This document shows, in pieces, positions 1-12,652 of a DNA stretch of 64,000 nt. The stretch lies in NCBI RefSeq assembly GCF_009017495.1, contig NZ_CP044990.1, positions 1,631,001-1,695,000 on the forward strand, written 5' to 3'. Under the pieces are notes generated by a model that was given only the letters and a program-made list of their open reading frames with translations, was not told the DNA's origin and searched no databases. The stretch comes from Deinococcus sp. AJ005 (lineage in GTDB: Bacteria; Deinococcota; Deinococci; Deinococcales; Deinococcaceae). The translations under genes and the position numbers were made by a program. Positions within the stretch are counted from its first letter, which is position 1; each line of letters opens with the position of its first letter.

Positions 1-1119
1 CAGGCCAGCCGCGACGACTGGGAGCGCGAGGCCCGCAAGCTGGAATTGCAGGGCAAGAAGGAGCAGGCCGGGGATATTCGCCGCCGCATCCTGAAGCAGC
101 AGGACGTCCCGTGGGAGGTCTGGACACCCGAGGCTCTGCGCCGCATGGAAGCTGAGGTCCGCGCAAATCCGGGCGATCCCAAACTGGCCCGCAATTTGCT
201 GGATTACGCGCTGCTCAACCGCAGTGAAACCCTGCTCTCCGAGATGAGGGATCTCAAGATCAAACCCGCGCAGTCGTACCTCCGCAACAACGATAAGGAC
301 CGCCGGATTCAGCGTCAGGCCGTGCTGGACAAGCACCGCAAGGCGTTCGCGGATCCCAACCTGCGCTCCGTGCTGGGCGACGCCGACAAATACGGCGTGG
401 ACTACCGCACCCCCGAGAACTTGACCCCACTGATGCTGGCGGTGCTGGCGAGAAATTTGCCTCTGATAGACGCCCTGCTGCAACGCGGCGCGGACGTGAC
501 CCAGACCGATCTGTTTGGACGCACGCCACATATGCTGGCGCTGGAAACGGCCATGCAGGACGCCGACTACGCCCGTCTCTGGCTTGGGCCGATCTATGAA
601 CGGGTGCGGCACGGTGCGCTGGACGTGCTGGTGGGAGACCGTCTGGTGCGTCTGGGTCACGAGGGCGCGGAGTTTTATTTTCTGAGCGTGATGCTGGGTC
701 TGTTTCCCGGCTTTGCCTCCGCGTTGCACCACCCGGATCTCACTCCCGCCGCACTGCGCCAGAGAAGTGACGGGTTCAATGTGGCCGCCCTGCGAACCCA
801 TCTGGAGCATTTCCCCTTCACTGTTTTGCGCGAGGCCCGCCACAAACGCCCGTACTTTAATCACGTCCTGGCGCGGGCCGAGGTGGACAGCAATTATGTT
901 CCGGCCCGCAAGTTGTGGCAGCGCACGCAGACAGGTTTTTATGTTCTGAATCCTGCCTTGCAGGTGCGCGTGAAGCTGGCCGCCAACAGCGAGAGTGAAT
1001 GGGTGAATGTGGCGTTGCTTACGGACCCGGTGGCGCGGGCGTGGCTGGGGTATGCCGGGCAGGAACCCATGGATCAGAAAGGGACAGTCAGGCCGCCGGG
1101 CAAGAAGGCCAGAGCGTAA
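1..1119 (+). CDS. C-terminal part of an ankyrin-repeat-like protein (5' end outside window)
   Basis: The frame is open from base 1 and ends with TAA at 1117-1119, so the gene starts upstream of the window; the TTG at 46 is only an internal possibility. The visible 372 residues begin with a charged helical stretch. Around residues 130-180 there is one convincing ankyrin-type segment (TPLMLAVLARNLPLIDALL, then RGADV and FGRTPHMLAL), which suggests protein-protein contact. The rest has no motif I recognise. There is no signal peptide or membrane segment in the visible part. It is followed by a 123-base gap with its own promoter, so it is probably not in an operon with the next gene. Function unknown. 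Confidence 0.6.
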   Translation, partial: QASRDDWEREARKLELQGKKEQAGDIRRRILKQQDVPWEVWTPEALRRMEAEVRANPGDPKLARNLLDYALLNRSETLLSEMRDLKIKPAQSYLRNNDKDRRIQRQAVLDKHRKAFADPNLRSVLGDADKYGVDYRTPENLTPLMLAVLARNLPLIDALLQRGADVTQTDLFGRTPHMLALETAMQDADYARLWLGPIYERVRHGALDVLVGDRLVRLGHEGAEFYFLSVMLGLFPGFASALHHPDLTPAALRQRSDGFNVAALRTHLEHFPFTVLREARHKRPYFNHVLARAEVDSNYVPARKLWQRTQTGFYVLNPALQVRVKLAANSESEWVNVALLTDPVARAWLGYAGQEPMDQKGTVRPPGKKARA

Positions 1120-1166
1120 GCTGGGACGATCTTCCTCCTTCTTTCTAGCAGTCTCCATAGTCGCTA

Positions 1167-1172
1167 TACTTC
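1167..1172 (+). promoter_or_regulatory. Candidate -10 box for the Fe-S oxidoreductase gene
   Basis: TATACT lies about 70 bases before the ATG at 1243 in an AT-richer stretch. No good -35 is seen 17 bases upstream. The gene itself has a strong ribosome site (GGAGG at about 1230-1235), so this mRNA probably carries a leader, unlike many others in the window. Confidence 0.4.
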
Positions 1173-1242
1173 GGACATTCTTTGAACCGAGTGTAACAAA
1201 TCCCGTTCACCCGCGTCCTGTCCGCATCCCCGGAGGTTTCCC

Positions 1243-4554
<3,312 letters not shown>

Positions 4555-4576
4555 TCCCTAAAATTCGTCATACCAG

Positions 4577-4601
4577 CGCCGTCCACACTGGGCGGCGTTT
4601 T
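4577..4601 (+). terminator. Rho-independent terminator after the Fe-S oxidoreductase
   Basis: An 8-bp stem (CGCCGTCC with GGGCGGCG, one G-T pair) with a 5-base loop is followed by TTTT. It lies 22 bases after the stop codon and separates this gene from degV. Confidence 0.75.
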
Positions 4602-4644
4602 CCGTTGCACTGGGTTCAAATTCAGTCAGACCTTAATGTCACGC

Positions 4645-4650
4645 TAAGAT
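4645..4650 (+). promoter_or_regulatory. -10 box of a leaderless degV transcript
   Basis: TAAGAT lies exactly 6 bases before the ATG at 4657 and no ribosome site is present. The position predicts transcription starting at or next to the start codon. Confidence 0.5.
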
Positions 4651-4656
4651 CACCCC

Positions 4657-5496
4657 ATGACCATTGCCATCGTCACCGATTCCACGAGTGACCTGACCCC
4701 TGAACTCTGCGCCCAGCACGGGATTGTCAGCGTGCCCCTGTATGTGCTGTTTGATGGCAAGATTCATAAGGACGGCATAGAAATCACGCCGCCTGAACTG
4801 TTCGCGGGTCTCAAGGCGGGCAAGAAGACGCCCAGCACCTCCCAGCCCAGCCCAGCCGAATTTGCTGCTGTATACACGAAAGCGCTGGAATCGGCGGATC
4901 AGGTGCTCAGCATTCATATCAGCGGGCAACTGTCAGGCACGGTGGGCAGTGCCCGACTGGCGGCGCAGGATTTTGAGGGCAAGGTCACCGTGCTGGACAG
5001 CGGTTCGGTCAGCATGGGACTGGGCATGCGCGCATTGCGGGCCGCCGAACTGGCCAGGGCCGGAAAATCCATGCCGGAAATTCTGGCCGAACTGGAGCGA
5101 ATAGCCAGAGAGGCCGATATCCGTTTCACGGTGGATACGCTGGATTTTCTGAAGATCAATGGGCGCATCGGCGGGGCGCAGGCATTACTGGGCGGCCTGC
5201 TGAACATCAAGCCGATTCTGGTGGTCAAGAAGGGCCGCGTGGAAACGGGTGGGCGCGTGCGTGGCCACAAGAAGGCCGTTCAGGATCTGGTGGACTACAC
5301 CCGCAAATACGTGATCTCGCACGGCGGGGCGCGGGTCACGTTCCTGTCCACCATTGGCGGCGAGGACTACGTGCAGGAGGTCCGCGCGGGGCTGGCTGGA
5401 CTGGATTTCGCGGACCTGGGTAACCACAGTATCGGCGCAGTCGTCGCTACTCACAGCGGGCCAGGAACGATGGGCGTGACCCTGGAACCCCTCTGA
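4657..5496 (+). CDS. DegV family fatty-acid-binding protein (first of two)
   Basis: A 279-residue protein with the DegV/FakB fold. It has the N-terminal [10 protein letters not shown] motif, HISGQLSGT and [20 protein letters not shown], and ends with HSGPGTMGV. Family members bind a fatty acid and present it to the kinase FakA so that the acyl phosphate can enter phospholipid synthesis. FakA itself is not in this window. The next gene begins 3 bases after its stop, so the two may be co-transcribed. A second, divergent DegV lies at 31473-32312. Family assignment is firm; the ligand is unknown. Confidence 0.9.
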   Translation: MTIAIVTDSTSDLTPELCAQHGIVSVPLYVLFDGKIHKDGIEITPPELFAGLKAGKKTPSTSQPSPAEFAAVYTKALESADQVLSIHISGQLSGTVGSARLAAQDFEGKVTVLDSGSVSMGLGMRALRAAELARAGKSMPEILAELERIAREADIRFTVDTLDFLKINGRIGGAQALLGGLLNIKPILVVKKGRVETGGRVRGHKKAVQDLVDYTRKYVISHGGARVTFLSTIGGEDYVQEVRAGLAGLDFADLGNHSIGAVVATHSGPGTMGVTLEPL

Positions 5497-5499
5497 ACA

Positions 5500-6720
5500 G
5501 TGGGATGGGATGACTTCAAATGGAGCCGAGTTGCTGCCGTCATGGTGTGCAGCCTGCTCCTGTCGGCCTGCCGCCCGCCTCCCGCTAAAACCACGGCGGC
5601 CCCAGCGAGTCAGGGGTCCGTGGCGCTGTCCCATACAGAGGTGGTGGCTGCCACTCAGGATCAGCGGCCCGTCCAGACCCGCCCAGATGGCTGTCTGGCT
5701 GCCGCCCCCACTGTCACCAAAGCGCCGCCGCCCCCCTTTGACCTGAGCGGGCGGCTGGGGCTGTGGGTGGCCGAGATCGATCCCCGCACGCTGCAACCCA
5801 TCAAGGCGGTAGGCACCAATCCCAACAGTGTTTTTCCACTGGCCAGCACCTACAAGCAGGCCGTGCTGTGGGCGCTGCTCAAAGAGTTTGACGCGGGCCG
5901 CCTCAGCCCCAACGAACGCTTTGACGTGACCCGCGAGAACCAGAGCCTGGGTCAGTACCCCTACGACGGCACCAACGTCAAGGCCCTCAGCATCCGCATG
6001 ATCGCCAACAGCGACAACACCGCCACCGATATCCTGCACCGCCGCGTGGGCCTGGGGCGCGTGCAGGACGTGGCCGACGGCCTGGGCCTGTGCCGCACCC
6101 GCCTGATCCTGCCCACCCGTGACTGGTGGGTGGCGGAGGCGGGGCTGTCGGCCACCTTCAACGGCACAACGCGCTGGGCTTCGGCCACCGGGGAGGACCG
6201 GGCACGGCTGGCCGCCCTGATTGACGCGGACGCCCGCAAGTACCGCGCCGATTACGTGCAATACAAACTGGACCGCTACTTCGACACCCGGCACGATCCT
6301 GCCGACGATCTGCGCGTTCATAACCTCAGCACGCCGTATGAGCTGGGCACGCTGCTGGCCCACGAATTTCTGCGCCCCGACCTGTCGCCCCGCGCGGTCA
6401 AATGGCAGCGCGACGTGATGGCGCTGGGTTTCGGCAAGTCGGCACTGACCTGGAAACCGCAGATCAACTTTTTTGGTGGCAAGGGTGGCAATGGCTGGGG
6501 CATCCTGACCTACAGCGGTTATTTTCAGACCAGAGATGGGCGGCGCGTCGTCTACGCCTTCATGCAGCATGGCGCGGACCAGACCTACACCATGCCCAAC
6601 ACCCGCCGAGCCTTCGCGTGGATCAACGCGGGGATCGAGGCGGTGCTGGGACCGGTGCTCAGGGACGTGAAGCCGGAAGCCGATCCGCCCAAGGTGGGGA
6701 AAGCTGTGCCGAAGACCTGA
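5500..6720 (+). CDS. Class A beta-lactamase-fold serine hydrolase, lipoprotein
   Basis: The GTG start lies 3 bases after the degV stop. The N-terminus ends in a lipobox (SLLLSAC), so the protein should be lipid-anchored outside the membrane. Active-site motifs of the class A serine beta-lactamase / penicillin-recognising fold are in order: S116-T-Y-K119, S171-D-N173, and KGG at about residue 328 in place of KTG. A proline-rich linker follows the lipid anchor, and there is a short charged tail. It could be a beta-lactamase or a D,D-peptidase-like cell-wall enzyme; sequence alone does not decide. At 406 residues it is longer than typical class A enzymes (about 290). Confidence 0.8.
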   Translation: MGWDDFKWSRVAAVMVCSLLLSACRPPPAKTTAAPASQGSVALSHTEVVAATQDQRPVQTRPDGCLAAAPTVTKAPPPPFDLSGRLGLWVAEIDPRTLQPIKAVGTNPNSVFPLASTYKQAVLWALLKEFDAGRLSPNERFDVTRENQSLGQYPYDGTNVKALSIRMIANSDNTATDILHRRVGLGRVQDVADGLGLCRTRLILPTRDWWVAEAGLSATFNGTTRWASATGEDRARLAALIDADARKYRADYVQYKLDRYFDTRHDPADDLRVHNLSTPYELGTLLAHEFLRPDLSPRAVKWQRDVMALGFGKSALTWKPQINFFGGKGGNGWGILTYSGYFQTRDGRRVVYAFMQHGADQTYTMPNTRRAFAWINAGIEAVLGPVLRDVKPEADPPKVGKAVPKT

Positions 6721-6741
6721 ATTTTTCAGCTTCAGACCAGA

Positions 6742-6778
6742 ACAACGCCGCCGGGATGTAATTCCCCGGCGGCGTTGT
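6742..6778. terminator. Strong hairpin between convergent genes
   Basis: A perfect 14-bp GC-rich stem with a 9-base loop lies 21 bases after the serine hydrolase stop and 13 bases beyond the end of the small ORF on the other strand. Pyrimidine-rich sequence follows on the plus side, so it probably ends transcripts from both directions. Confidence 0.75.
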
Positions 6779-6791
6779 GTTCTCTCTTCAG

Positions 6792-6883
6792 CTAAAGCAT
6801 TCGCGCCAGCGCGCCGCTCATCAGCATCAGCATTAACAGCCCCAGGGTGACGGTCAGCAGGTTGCGGGTATTGGGCGAGGGAT

Positions 6884-6887
<4 letters not shown>
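6792..6887 (-). CDS. 31-residue hydrophobic small ORF coupled to ddrA
   Basis: The ATG (6887-6885) overlaps the ddrA stop as ATGA, a classic sign of translational coupling. The product is 31 residues with a short polar N-terminus (MNPSPNTR) and a single hydrophobic stretch (LLTVTLGLLMLMLM), ending ARML before TAG. It would be a one-pass small membrane protein. It ends just before the shared terminator, so it is the last reading frame of the ddrA transcript. I do not recognise it. Chance is possible at this length, but the overlap, membrane-like composition and position argue for a real gene. Confidence 0.5.
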
Positions 6888-7486
<599 letters not shown>

Positions 7487-7492
7487 GCGTTT

Positions 7493-7528
7493 AGTCTATA
7501 ACAGAATCATATTATGGTCAAGGCGTAA
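7493..7528 (-). promoter_or_regulatory. ddrA promoter with RDRM-like operator
   Basis: On the minus strand, TTGACC (7521-7516) is 17 bases from TAGACT (7498-7493), which is 6 bases before the ddrA ATG, so the mRNA should be leaderless. Overlapping the -35 is a 17-base imperfect palindrome at 7512-7528 with arms TTACG and CATAA. This resembles the radiation/desiccation response motif bound by the DdrO repressor and cleared by the protease PprI/IrrE. Against the consensus as I recall it, the outer arms match well and the centre is weaker. Confidence 0.6.
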
Positions 7529-7779
7529 TTTTCTCTCGGTTAAGGCCCGGCTGGCGAGCCAGACTGAGAGCTTGAGGACCGTGGAAAATGCGTGTCAGAG
7601 CAATCTTTCTAAGTATGAACGTTGCTGGAGCAGCCCAGACACTTGCCGATTCGCTTTATATCGGATGATAAATGACAAAACTGCCAGGCAGGCCGGGATC
7701 TTGATTGTTGCCGCCCAGCATAAACGCGCGATCACGGGTCAATCTCAACAAGTTCCCCGAAAACTGCCCCCGCATCATC
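7529..7779. other. Gene-free part of the ddrA-hisB divergent region
   Basis: About 250 bases between the two divergent promoters. Reading frames here are short and have no coding look. I see no strong hairpin, tRNA or repeat. A stretch near 7650-7685 is AT-rich and could hold further regulatory sites. Confidence 0.4.
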
Positions 7780-7785
7780 TACACT
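7780..7785 (+). promoter_or_regulatory. -10 box of hisB (leaderless type)
   Basis: TACACT lies 7 bases before the hisB ATG at 7793 and there is no ribosome site. No clear -35 is seen. Confidence 0.5.
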
Positions 7786-7792
7786 CCTCACC

Positions 7793-8394
<602 letters not shown>

Positions 8395-8398
<4 letters not shown>

Positions 8399-9036
8399 GC
8401 GCGCCCGCCTCAGCCCGCCCCGAAGTCCTTCTGCTGGACTACGGCGCAGGCAATGTCCGCAGCGCGGCCAAGGCGCTGGAACGGGCCGGAATGCGGGTGC
8501 GTGTCTCTGCTGATCCCGCAGACGTGCCGCACGCCTCCGCGCTGGTGGTGCCCGGCCAGGGCCACTTCCGACAGGTCATGGAAGCTTTTGAGACGGGCGG
8601 CTTTCACGGCCCCGTCACCGGTGCAGCGCGGGCGGGTGTGCCGCTCCTCGGCATCTGCGTGGGCATGCAGATGCTCCTGAGCGACTCCGAGGAAGCGCCG
8701 GGAGTCCCGGGCCTGAACCTGATTCCCGGCACCGTCCGCAAGTTCACCGCTGCCCCCGGCCATAAGGTGCCGCAGATGGGCTGGAACGCCCTGGAACGCG
8801 TGGGGGATTCGCCGCTACTGCGGGGGCTGAATGGTCTGGCCTACGCCTACTTTGTCCACAGTTATTACGTGCCAGCCGACATGGCGGTGCAGCACGGTGC
8901 ACTCGCTGATTACGGCGTCCCCTTCTGGGCAGCCCTCAGCGTGGGCAATCTGCACGCCACCCAGTTCCACCCAGAAAAAAGTGGCGCGGTGGGGCTGGCT
9001 CTGCTGGAGCGCTTCAGGCAGAACGTGCTGGGCTAG
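8395..9036 (+). CDS. hisH: Imidazole glycerol phosphate synthase, glutaminase subunit
   Basis: The class I glutamine amidotransferase that supplies ammonia to HisF in histidine synthesis. The catalytic cysteine is in LLGICVGMQMLL, and the His-Glu pair is in ATQFHPEKSG near the C-terminus. At 213 residues the length is normal. It starts with GTG overlapping the hisB stop by 4 bases. HisF, its obligate partner, is not adjacent. The gene ends 11 bases from the end of the convergent xylanase gene, with no hairpin between them. Confidence 0.96.
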
Positions 9037-9047
9037 GCCGACAGCAA

Positions 9048-10091
9048 CTACTTTCCAGCCGTCTGTAGCACCCGCAGCAGCGCACCATAAGCGGGTTTCT
9101 TCGCGTACTCATCGTCAAAGACCAGCGGCTTACCCCCGGCTCGCCACGAGATCCGGTCCGAGACGCCCCACATCATGAAGGCGCTGCATTTCACGGCCAG
9201 ACAGGTGGACAGCAGCTCGCCGTAGACCTGCGCCTGACGGGCCAGCTTCTCCTCGTCGCTACCGCTGCCCACCATCTGCACATCCACCTCAGTCAGTTGC
9301 ACGTCCAGCCCCAGATCGCGGAAGCGTTGCAGGTTTGCCAGCATTCCCGAATCTTTCACCGAAAAATTGGTGTCCAGATGCGCCTGAAAGCCGACGCCAC
9401 TAATCGGTACGCCACCGGCCAGCAATTCTTTGACCAGCGTGTACATGGCGTCGCTTTTGCCGTTCAGGCCTTCCACGCTGTAATCGTTGTAATACAGTTT
9501 GGCCGCCGGATTGGCCGCGTGCGCCGTGCGGAAGGCCAGTGCGATAAAGTCAGGCCCCGCCACTGTAAAGGGGTTATTGTTCCGCAACGGATTCCCCGGT
9601 CCGTCTGAAATGGCCTCGTTCACCACATCCCAGATATTGATCCTGTTGCCAAAGTGCTTGACCACGGTGGTGATGTACTGCGTCATGGCCGCGCGCATGG
9701 CGGCCTTTTGCTTGATCTCGTACACCCAGGCCGGGGCGCTGTCGTGCCAGACCAGGGTATGGCCGCGCACCGTCTGGCCGTTCTTCTGGGCAGAGGCCAC
9801 CATCGCGTCCGCAGTGGCAAACAGGTAATTGTCCGGGTCCGGCGAGTTGGCAATCGCCCGCATTTTCATGGCATTCTCGGCCACCACCGCGTTGTACTCG
9901 CGGTTGACTGTGGCGGCCTCATCCGGGTTGTCGGCGTTGAACAGTTCGCCGCTGATGGCCCCGCCCAGCAGCAGCCCCCGTGCGCTGGCGAGGGACCGCA
10001 GGCTGGGGGCCTGACCGGAGGCGAGGGCGGGTGTCAGGCTGAGGCTCAGGGCCAGAGCTGCGAGGCCCAGACGACTTTTCTGTTGGCTCAT
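9048..10091 (-). CDS. Secreted GH10 endo-1,4-beta-xylanase
   Basis: The first 25 or so residues are a signal peptide ending near ALASG. The mature part is a compact GH10 domain: RGHTLVWHDSAPAW, then WDVVNEAISDGPGNP with the acid/base glutamate, then VQLTEVDVQM with the nucleophile glutamate, and a closing MMWGVSDRISW. The enzyme cuts internal xylan bonds outside the cytoplasm. Start support is AAGGAG 7 bases before ATG. It lies 32 bases after the GH3 gene and is the last gene of the polysaccharide locus. No carbohydrate-binding module is attached. Confidence 0.95.
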   Translation of the reverse strand: MSQQKSRLGLAALALSLSLTPALASGQAPSLRSLASARGLLLGGAISGELFNADNPDEAATVNREYNAVVAENAMKMRAIANSPDPDNYLFATADAMVASAQKNGQTVRGHTLVWHDSAPAWVYEIKQKAAMRAAMTQYITTVVKHFGNRINIWDVVNEAISDGPGNPLRNNNPFTVAGPDFIALAFRTAHAANPAAKLYYNDYSVEGLNGKSDAMYTLVKELLAGGVPISGVGFQAHLDTNFSVKDSGMLANLQRFRDLGLDVQLTEVDVQMVGSGSDEEKLARQAQVYGELLSTCLAVKCSAFMMWGVSDRISWRAGGKPLVFDDEYAKKPAYGALLRVLQTAGK

Positions 10092-10123
10092 TGTTTTCTC
10101 CTTTTGATCAGGTGTGGAAGTGG

Positions 10124-12343
10124 TCAGGGCAGGCTGAGCCGGACCAGCTCGTCCCCGATTCCAAAGGTGTACTGGCCCGGCAGAACCTTGCCCTGGACCG
10201 CCCCGAACGCGTCCCCCGTGAAGGCTTCCAGCCGTTCCGCTGGAATGTCGAGGCTCAGCGCGCGTGCTTCTCCCTTCTTGAGTTCTGCCCGGACCACCCC
10301 CACTGGGCGTTTCACCGCTTCCAGATTTCCGGCGGGCGGCAGGCTGGCGTTGACGATCAAGGTCGCCGTGCCTGCCTTTTCTCCCGTGTTCGTCACGGTG
10401 ACGGTGACTTTCACGCCGTCCGCTGTCTTGACCGCCTGTCCATCACTGGTGCGGTAAGCCGTGTAATCCAGCCCGAAGCCCAACGGGTACAGCGGCAGCG
10501 GTGCGTCGCCTGCCCCTTCGGGGGGACGGTCTGCGGTCAGGCCCACTTCGCCCAGACTGCCGGGCCAGGTAAACGGCAGGCGGCCTGGAAACCCGGCGCG
10601 GCCATACAGTGCGTCAGCCAGGGCTGCGCCGCCCTCGCTGCCAGGAAGGTACGCCATCACAAAGACCGGGAGGCGGTTTTGCAGGTCTTCCGGCTGCAGG
10701 ATCGGACGGCCCGCCATCAGCACCAGCACCACGGGCTTGTCTGTTGCCATCAAGTCGCGGAGCAGTTGTACCTGCTCAGCGGGCAACGCCAACTTGGGAT
10801 TGTTCGCCTGACTCTCGGCAGCCGGAGCCTCGCCCAGCGCCACAACGATGGTGTCAGCAGTCTTTGCAGCCCGTAGCAGCGCCTCGCGTTTGCCGTCGGG
10901 CAGGGCACTGACGGTCACACCCGCTGGGGCCGAGGCTTTGAGTGCCGTCGCCAGCGTGCTGACTTTCGGCACGTAGCCCACGTTGCCCTTGCCCACGCCC
11001 TGCCAGTTGACGCTCCAGCCGCCCAGTTGAATGGCCGCACTGTCCATCGCCGGACCCGTGACCAGCACCCGGCCTGTTTTGATCGGCAGCGTCCCATCAT
11101 TTTCCAGCAGCGTCAGGGTGGCTGCTGCCGCGCGTTTTGCCAGCGCCCGCCCCTCGGTGATCACGCCACTCCCCGCAGGCCGGGCGTCCATCAGGCCCAA
11201 TTGCGCCTTGAAAGTCAGCATCCGCAGCGCCGCCTCGTCCAGCCGCTGCTGAGACACCAGACCGCCTGTCACCGCTTCTTTCAGGGCCGCCCCGTACTTC
11301 TCCACATCGTTGGGAACCATATAAAGGTCAATCCCCGCATTGATGCTAGCCGCCGTCGCCTTCACCAGATCGGCGTGTGTTTTGAAGGTGTTCACCAGCC
11401 GGTCAATGTCGTTCCAGTCGCTGACCACCAGCCCCTTAAACCCTAATTCACCCCGCAGAAGATCGGTCAGGATTTTTTGAGAGGCATGCACCGGCACACC
11501 GTTGACGCTGCCGCTGTTGGCCATCACCGACATGGCTCCGGCCCGGATTCCGGCCTTGAATGGGGGCAGATACAGTTCGTGCAACGCCCGCAGGCTGATC
11601 TCCGCATTGGCGCGGTCCCGGCCCAGACCCGGCGAGCCGTAGCCCACGAAATGCTTGAGGGTGGCGGCCACCCCACCGGATTGCAGGCCTGTCACGCTGG
11701 CCGTGATCTGATCGGCCACCAGCCACGGCGATTCACCAAAGGTCTCGTAAAAACGGCCCCAGCGCGGATCGCGGCCCAGATCGGCCACCGGGCTGAAATC
11801 CCAGTCCATGTTCATGTCCCGCATATCGGCGGCAGTGGCGCGGGCCAGCTCCTGTGTCAGCGCTGGGTCAAACGCCGCACCCAGGCCCAGGTTGTGTGGG
11901 TAAAGGGTTGCGCCGGGGACGTTGTTCACGCCATGCACTGCGTCGGTGCCGAAGACGGCAGGCACACCCCCTGGTAAGTTTTGACGGCCCAGCATCTCCA
12001 ATCTGCGCAGCGCATCGGCCCAGCCGCGCGGGGTATTGGGCTGCGGGGCGTCTCCACCGCCGTTCAGCGTCGCGCCGGGCAACAATTGGGCAAAGATGTC
12101 ACCCGCGTTGGCAGCTATCGGCCCGCTTTTCCCACCTTCCAGAAAACGGAAGAAGTGCGCCATGCTCACCTGCCCGATTTTCTCCTCCAGCGTCATCTTT
12201 TCCAGTACGGCATGGGCGCGGGCTTCGGCCTCTGCCTGCGGCAGTCTGGGGACGGTCTGCGCCGTGGCTGAGGCGGAGAGGAGGAGTGCAATGCTCAGGG
12301 TAAGGGCCACCCGGACGCCTGTTTTCTTATGTATGAACTTCAA
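10124..12343 (-). CDS. Secreted GH3 beta-glucosidase / beta-xylosidase
   Basis: A GH3 enzyme with the N-terminal barrel (KMTLEEKIGQVSM; FGTDAVHGVNNV; the nucleophile aspartate in GLVVSDWNDI), the alpha/beta sandwich domain and a C-terminal fibronectin-III-like domain (VTVTVTNTGEKAG). I place the start at TTG 12343, giving 739 residues, because GGAGGA stands 7 bases before it and it gives a signal peptide with a KK head and AATAQ-type end. A GTG at 12355 lies inside that ribosome site. It releases glucose or xylose from the non-reducing end of oligomers in the periplasm. The exact sugar cannot be told from the sequence. Confidence 0.9.
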   Translation of the reverse strand: MKFIHKKTGVRVALTLSIALLLSASATAQTVPRLPQAEAEARAHAVLEKMTLEEKIGQVSMAHFFRFLEGGKSGPIAANAGDIFAQLLPGATLNGGGDAPQPNTPRGWADALRRLEMLGRQNLPGGVPAVFGTDAVHGVNNVPGATLYPHNLGLGAAFDPALTQELARATAADMRDMNMDWDFSPVADLGRDPRWGRFYETFGESPWLVADQITASVTGLQSGGVAATLKHFVGYGSPGLGRDRANAEISLRALHELYLPPFKAGIRAGAMSVMANSGSVNGVPVHASQKILTDLLRGELGFKGLVVSDWNDIDRLVNTFKTHADLVKATAASINAGIDLYMVPNDVEKYGAALKEAVTGGLVSQQRLDEAALRMLTFKAQLGLMDARPAGSGVITEGRALAKRAAAATLTLLENDGTLPIKTGRVLVTGPAMDSAAIQLGGWSVNWQGVGKGNVGYVPKVSTLATALKASAPAGVTVSALPDGKREALLRAAKTADTIVVALGEAPAAESQANNPKLALPAEQVQLLRDLMATDKPVVLVLMAGRPILQPEDLQNRLPVFVMAYLPGSEGGAALADALYGRAGFPGRLPFTWPGSLGEVGLTADRPPEGAGDAPLPLYPLGFGLDYTAYRTSDGQAVKTADGVKVTVTVTNTGEKAGTATLIVNASLPPAGNLEAVKRPVGVVRAELKKGEARALSLDIPAERLEAFTGDAFGAVQGKVLPGQYTFGIGDELVRLSLP

Positions 12344-12466
12344 AAGGTCCTCCACTGGGCCGATCTGCTCCGCTCAACTGGACTCCGGGAGGAAGTTGAA
12401 TCTCTGAGAGTCCGAACAACGCAAGAGAGAGAAAACATCACTCCTGATACGGATTCCGTCTGTTCC

Positions 12467-12499
12467 GTTAACAGACCGGGAAAGCTCCGGTCTGTTAAC
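12467..12499. repeat. Perfect 13-bp inverted repeat
   Basis: Arms GTTAACAGACCGG and its exact complement are separated by 7 bases. There is no T-run on either side, so it is a weak terminator candidate. It could be a protein-binding site or part of a repeat element. Confidence 0.7.
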
Positions 12500-12548
12500 T
12501 CCACGCCCGGAACCCGTTCTTCTCCTTCTCGCGTCCGCTCGGATTTCC

Positions 12549-12565
12549 ATCGTTTTGCAAACGAT
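12549..12565. promoter_or_regulatory. Operator-like palindrome upstream of GH3
   Basis: ATCGTTT and AAACGAT arms flank a 3-base centre. The size and symmetry suit a LacI-family dimer, but the half-site differs from the TTGAAAGC half-site at the transporter and regulator genes. A different regulator is therefore likely. Confidence 0.45.
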
Positions 12566-12598
12566 TCAATCGGAGTCCGTATGATGTGTAAAGAGTCT

Positions 12599-12631
12599 TG
12601 CTCTGTCCCGCATACCTACCAGGACAGAGCA
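12599..12631 (-). terminator. Hairpin after the GH9 gene
   Basis: A perfect 10-bp stem (TGCTCTGTCC with its complement) and a 13-base loop lie 22 bases after the GH9 stop. Only a weak T-containing run follows, so termination may be partial. Confidence 0.5.
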
Positions 12632-12652
12632 GGAACCCGTACGCTTAAACCT

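Larger units (their letters stand above)
12344..12652. other. Repeat-rich gap between GH9 and GH3 genes
   Basis: A 309-base gap with no credible gene. It holds two perfect hairpins (12467-12499 and 12599-12631), a 17-base operator-like palindrome (12549-12565), and two inverted copies of an ATACGGAyTCCG element (12448-12459 and about 12572-12583). This is far more symmetry than in the other gaps of the locus. It suggests a separate promoter and regulation for GH3-GH10, or a degenerate dispersed repeat. Confidence 0.6.

Noticed and set aside
5185..6570. A 461-codon open frame opposite degV and the serine hydrolase
   Set aside because: It crosses two good genes on the other strand and has no domain or ribosome site.
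12549..12565. A third site for the same LacI repressor
   Set aside because: The half-site ATCGTTT differs from TTGAAAGC at nearly all positions and the centre lacks the CG step, so it is listed only as an operator-like palindrome.
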